DNA from: Populus alba
Lineage: Eukaryota > Streptophyta > Magnoliopsida > Malpighiales > Salicaceae
Reading direction: 5' to 3'
Length of the DNA: 64,000 nt
Assembly: GCF_005239225.2 (NCBI RefSeq)
Contig: NC_133290.1
Coordinates: forward strand, 10,672,204-10,736,203
Under the pieces are notes generated by a model that did not search any database, had not been told where the DNA came from, and saw only the letters and a program-made list of their open reading frames with translations. Below are positions 59,096 to 64,000 of the stretch, in pieces (the stretch's first letter is position 1; each line of letters opens with the position of its first letter). A program made the position numbers and the translations under genes.

Positions 59096-62000
59096 TTAGA
59101 GAAAGTTCCTGATGTCCAAAGACCTCACATCAACCTCTTTCTCATTCTTAAATTCCTCCCTGAAAAAAAAACAAGAAGACAGAGGTGATATCAATTAATT
59201 TTATCAATAAAATATATATACCAAGGAAAGGCTAATATTATCCCACTAATGATTCGTCAATCTAACTTCAAATGGACATTGAAAAGATTTTCCAGCAGGG
59301 AGCATATCATTTCAGTTGACTTAAGACAAATGGACAAGTATGCCGTGCTTTGACATAATGCATGGTTCTTGCCAGGCATTAGTGGAACGCATGAATCAGA
59401 TTTTGTTTCACAAAAATTTGCTCAAGGTTCTTTCTTTCTTTCCAGGAACATCGACTTCATGCTAGTACCCAAATTCAGAGATAGGGGTGAAGCCGGATAG
59501 AAGATTAATCAAACTCAGGTTGGATAGGTTGTAGCGCTGATCAAGCTTAGGTCAAGGTCGAGTCATTTTACAGGTATTCTGCACAAGCTCGGCTCAAGAT
59601 ACAAATTTTTAATCATGCTCAGTTCATTAGGCTTGGTGGCTCACAACAAGCCTAAAGGTAAAGTCAAGTCACAGTCAAAATTCATCTAGCCAGAATGCCT
59701 TTTAAGGTTTCAGAGCATAAAATACAACTCATAACTGTTTTTTGAATTTCTATGCCAAACAATTTGTACAAAAGGAGCAGCCTTTTTGTCAATCACCTTC
59801 ATTAAAGAAAAAATTGAAAAAAAAAAAAATAATAATAATAATAATAATAAATAATAATGAGATAAGAGAATGTCCTCAAGCTTTTTCAATCTTTTCCCTA
59901 TTTTCACAACACATTACCTCCTAAAGATATAGAACACGGGTTTTTATTGCTCTAGAACAAGCCACTTTGGAATGCTTTCAAAAACACATAAAATGCCCAT
60001 GTTCATGAACAATCCTAGTTGAGCAACCTAACAGTCACGCTCAGCTAGACTTACTTTTAAACAAGCTTAAAATTTTGTTCAAGCTCGGTTTGAATTATGC
60101 TCTAAACTAGTTCAATCGAGCTTAGAATTGAGTCAATTCGAGTTGTTTGGGTTGACTTGCATCCCTATTCAGTGGTCATTCATCAGGAATACAACAAAAG
60201 ACTCCGAAAAAAGTACTCTTTCCCAGAAAAAGAAAGAAATGGGAGCTAAACCCATGTCCATCCTATTTCTTTACTGCCAGCCCGAAGCCAAATGTAGGAA
60301 GCCAGTGTCTAGAACCAAGAGGTTCAGAATCACAAGACAATAAGCACAAAAACAATAAAAAAATACCTCTTTCTTTGTGTTTCCATCGCCTCGACAGCAT
60401 CCTTCTTCAGCTCCTCCAATTGTGCCTTGGCAATTTTAAGTTCCAACTCCTCTTCATATTTTGGTAGATCTTCCCTACGAACTCCAAGCCTAAAAAGAAA
60501 AAAAAAAAAAAGAGTCAAAACTTCCCTTCTGATATTACGAATTCCAACTAAAGAGCAAAATCATCACAATAGCAACCATAAAGGAACCAGGAAGAAAAAC
60601 ACTTTGGATACTATCTCCATGTCAAGCTCACTGCACTAGAACTACCAACCGCGCCAACGTGCACTTACCAAACACAAATTAGTTGCTGGTAATAGTAAAT
60701 CAACATGTTAGTTACATTGACTATTCATTAAATATATAGACAATATATAGATTGTCTATATATTTAAAGCAAGTCCTCCAGTCAATATATAGACATGCAA
60801 ACTTCTTTTGTAAACCAATTCATTAGATGGTTCATTTGTCAATAAAAGCAAACATTCATAAGTCCTCAGAATAGTCCTCAGACAGCTAAGGACTGTATAA
60901 GCTTCAGGTTTCAGAAGGCAAGGAATGATCATGCAGCTAAAAATAAACTCCATGAAGAACTTTTCATATATACTAGACCATCACTAAGTACAATACTCTT
61001 GCAGGTAAGATAAACCACATCACCATTCAAAAAAGAAAAAAACAAATAAGTATATTTAGTTGTTAAATCAACACTTACTTCTTATTAACCTTATCAAATT
61101 CCGCCATAAGAAGAGCCATTCCTTTCTTATCATTCCTCATCAGAGGTTGCTTAATTTCCTTTTCAACTTTTTCCAATGCATCCATTGTCATAGCCTCCAC
61201 ACCAAGCTCATCAGAGAGACCTCTCCTGAAGCGGAAAAACCCATATCCATCATTACATTGCAAATGAAAAATGCAACAAGGGGATGCTAAGATATCGATA
61301 TAACTTTGGATTTATAACAAATGAATAGCACATCAGTCACTACGGATGTTAGTGTTAATTTCAGATCCACAGGGACAAATGTTTGTCAAGGCAGGGCAGA
61401 GGAAAAAAAAGCTATTTCTTCTACATCCTAGTAAGAGGATAATTCATATATAGCAAATATGACATGAAGCTTCATTTGCTACAGCAATAAAATCTAGAAC
61501 AGGTTAGACAAGATCTTGGAAAAGAGGATTACTTGGTTCTTATTTCCTGTAATTTCAGAAAAAATGTCCGAGCATCTGGAATATCTTGTGTTTCTTCTTC
61601 AATAGTAAACTGGATCCTTTGTGATTCTGAAAACAAGCCAGCCCTGCAGAGACAGAACATAGGCCAGTAAATACATCATAGATCATTAAATGAAAGCATA
61701 CCAAATTCAGCACAAGCAATGAATATAAATCCATTCAATGCAAGATCCACCAGAACCAAACCAAATGCTCACCCAAAAGAAAGAGGGGTGCTAAACATGG
61801 AGACAACTCAGAAGAAACTTGAGAAACTATCAGAAAATAGAAGAATAAAGAATATCTTACTTCTCTCTAATTGTCTTCATGACCTTCGCATAATGAGACA
61901 CGGCAGCTGGATTCTCAGGATCAATGGTGATCTTTTCCTTCCGAAGTACCCCAATGGCTGTCTCAAATTTCTGCTTGATGTCCTGAAAGATGTCCTTCAA

Positions 62001-63212
62001 CATCTCTGTTTGGTTCAAAGGAAGATTTGCATTAAGTTACCAAATCATCACGCTGTTCATTGTGAATAGTTGCATCTACTGGGAGTAAAAGATGTTATAA
62101 TGGATCATAGAGTCATGAACAAACGATGGTGATTATCACGTATTTTACTTTTAACTGGATTGTAAGAGTATCCTAGTTAGAATATGAGGCAACAATATAA
62201 ATCATTGTGATCACCATCGTTGTTGTTGTCATCGTCGTCGTCATCAACATCAACAACAGCAACAACAACAACAATGCACAGCAACAACAAAAACAACAAC
62301 ACCTCAATCCCCAAACTGGTGAGGGTTGGTTGTTAGCCCAAGAGATTAGAGTTGCATAGTATGAAGGTTGTAAATGCTTTATTGGGCTGTTCAAAAACAA
62401 ATTAAAATGTAACTTTGCTCTGAGCTTTGTAAAATATTTTTTTCAAGTTCCTAGCACGATGCATGCGGTCACATGGCCAATAACATTCAACTTTTTGGTC
62501 CAGTACTTATCATCTCCAAACAACATGCTTTGAAAGTGGCAAAGCTAAATTTTGAGTGTCATCAAACAATACATGTGACAAAAAACCCATTTAATAACAG
62601 AAGTTTAAGGGTGTACTAACCATCTCCCTTGAGCCCGGCAGGAGCAGCCTCTTTTGCATAATAACGAACTGGAAAAGCATGTTGCTGATTCAAAATGGCT
62701 TGACTTCCATACAACTGCATAGACCCAAAATATACCGACCAAAAAATAAATCATTATTAGTCAAAGCAAAACCCCAATAACTGAACGAAAAATCACGGCA
62801 CGTCCCTAAAAATTTTTAATTTAATTCCACAATAATTCCCCTAACAGAACCCACAATAGAATTTGAATTTCCCATAAATCTAATATTCCCAGCCAACATT
62901 TAATTCCATCCTCAACAGAAAAATAATCGAAGCAAAAAAAAAAAAAAACCCACATTGACCCTAAAATCTAAAATATCTAAAAAAGTTCAACATTTCTTCA
63001 GTTTTATAAACCAAACATAATATATAAAAAAAAAAAATTCAGAGTTAATAGATTCATCATTTGCTCGATTTTGCAGGAAAACAAACAGGAATCGAAATCC
63101 TACGGTAAGAAATGAATGGATGAATGGAAACGAGGATAAGAAGATCTGAAATACAGAGAAGAAAAGTAGTTACCTGTTTGGATCTGGATATGAGACGAGA
63201 ACTGAAAGCCAT
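59096..63212 (-). CDS. MGP1: Mitochondrial F1Fo ATP synthase FAd (24-kDa) subunit
   Basis: Seven exons on the minus strand: 63174-63212, 62621-62714, 61861-62005, 61533-61643, 61079-61225, 60367-60489 and 59096-59159. They give 240 residues, the normal plant length, and every junction is GT-AG and in phase. This is the plant-specific peripheral-stalk subunit; loss in Arabidopsis (MGP1) disrupts pollen. The N-terminus (MAFSSRLISRSKQLYGSQ, then FPVRYYAKEA) is a mitochondrial presequence. The mature part is mostly helical and charged: 'KDIFQDIKQKFETAIGVLRK', 'DARTFFLKLQEIRTK', 'MTMDALEKVEKEIKQPLMRN', 'LPKYEEELELKIAKAQLEEL'. The C-terminus is DVRSLDIRNFL. An AAT run at 59829-59858 lies in the last intron, and a CAA/CGT-rich low-complexity run at 62217-62302 lies in the second. 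The gene looks intact. Confidence 0.95.
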
Positions 63213-64000
63213 GATCTTTTCTTCTTTTCTTTTTTTTTATTCCCCGGTGGGAGGACTACACTGGGGTGTTTGGCTCTTTGTCTTTTAAGAGTACAGGAAC
63301 CCCCACCTGAGCTGAGAGAGGCAGAGAGAGCGTGCGTTCACACTTTTCAGGAATAGGTCAGTCTTATTTTTGCACCGTTGGATCTTTTGGGTTTTATGTT
63401 AAGCCAACCGCTACTATGTTTTTCCCTAATTCTTTTATCTCAATATTATCATGGTATATGCTTTAATTTAATTTAAAGATTAAAAGGATTTAGTAATTTT
63501 TTAATCTCTATTTTATAATTATTTTTTTCACGTAATATTATTTAATAAAATATTGCTTTTACCGTGCTATTTTTAAGAAAATAATTTAAAAAAAAACATT
63601 TTAGATTTACAAAGAGCAGTTAGATGATTTTAAATTAGTCGATTCAAAAGAAAAATTATTGACATGAAGAATCAAAAGCATTGGCACAAATAATATTTAT
63701 GAAACCTTTGAACAAAATGTTAGATAATATGATTGTTTAAATTTTTTCGAGAATACTTCAAAACAATTTAGAAGAAATATATGGTTAGCACTTCACTGTA
63801 AATCGAGTTGAGCGAAGATAAAAATAAATAAAACACATGTAAAATTGGGTAAGGATGCCAAATTTCATAAACCAATCATGCAAATAAGATAATTTAATAA
63901 AATAATAAAAAAAAAACGCAACTTAAATTAAAAAAAATAACCTAATTTTAAGGATAAAACAAAAAAAAATATAAAAAGTGACCCCAAAAAATACCAAGTT
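63213..64000. other. Upstream region of the FAd gene
   Basis: Promoter and 5' UTR in the first ~150 bases, then AT-rich DNA without any recognisable gene. Confidence 0.45.

Noticed and set aside
1..64000. tRNA, rRNA or organelle-derived insertions
   Set aside because: I looked for tRNA-like cores and organellar genes and saw none convincing. A tRNA-prediction program would be needed to exclude them.

Overview
This is a eukaryotic nuclear window from a dicot plant. Coding exons are interrupted by short AT-rich GT-AG introns, the protein families are plant-specific (A20/AN1 stress-associated protein, P-class PPR, SLOW GREEN 1, plant FAd subunit of ATP synthase, GH17-X8 glucanase), and the intergenic DNA is very AT-rich and full of degraded Ty3/gypsy, Helitron-like and minisatellite sequence. 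The style of the repeats and the protein sequences suggests poplar or another Salicaceae. That is an inference from memory, not a database match.

Layout. 1.4-2.2 kb (-): small membrane-anchored basic protein with an MGCC N-terminus. 4.1-7.0 kb (-): complete four-exon mitochondrial lipoyl synthase gene with one GC-AG intron. 7-15 kb: repeat-rich gap with a Ty3/gypsy gag relic, an AT microsatellite, a 17-bp perfect hairpin, a ~145-bp minisatellite and a Helitron-type 3' end. 15.5-16.0 kb (+): intronless A20/AN1 zinc-finger gene with a TATA box. 18.3-23.2 kb (-): an old LTR retrotransposon keeping gag, zinc knuckle and protease but no polymerase, followed by an integrase relic on the + strand. 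24.4-25.1 kb (+): the last exon of a spatacsin (SPG11-like) gene whose upstream part I cannot find. 25.9-26.5 kb: minisatellite with a 95-96-bp period. 28.2-29.8 kb (+): complete two-exon GPI-anchored beta-1,3-glucanase. 30.3-30.9 kb (-): decayed fragment of a violaxanthin de-epoxidase-related gene. 31.2-34.6 kb: Ty3/gypsy 3' end, probable LTR and nested repeats. 34.9-35.3 kb (+): ubiquitin protease 14 fragment. 36.8-40.6 kb (-): SLOW GREEN 1, four exons. 41.6-51.8 kb (+): RNA cytidine acetyltransferase (NAT10/Kre33 type), 26 exons, with a cluster of single-base indels in the middle. 53.2-54.8 kb (-): intronless mitochondrial PPR protein. 55-58.5 kb: AT-rich repeats. 59.1-63.2 kb (-): seven-exon mitochondrial ATP synthase FAd subunit.

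The genes do not form a functional cluster. They are independent housekeeping genes, several of them organellar (lipoate synthesis, ATP synthase, plastid TPR protein, mitochondrial PPR). SLOW GREEN 1 and the acetyltransferase are divergent, 1 kb apart. I found no novel multi-gene system. The most useful observations are the concentration of homopolymer-type indels in an otherwise well-conserved acetyltransferase gene (local assembly error or very recent gene death), two GC-AG introns, captured or decaying gene fragments (UBP14, VDR, spatacsin), and a well-formed Helitron terminus beside a minisatellite.
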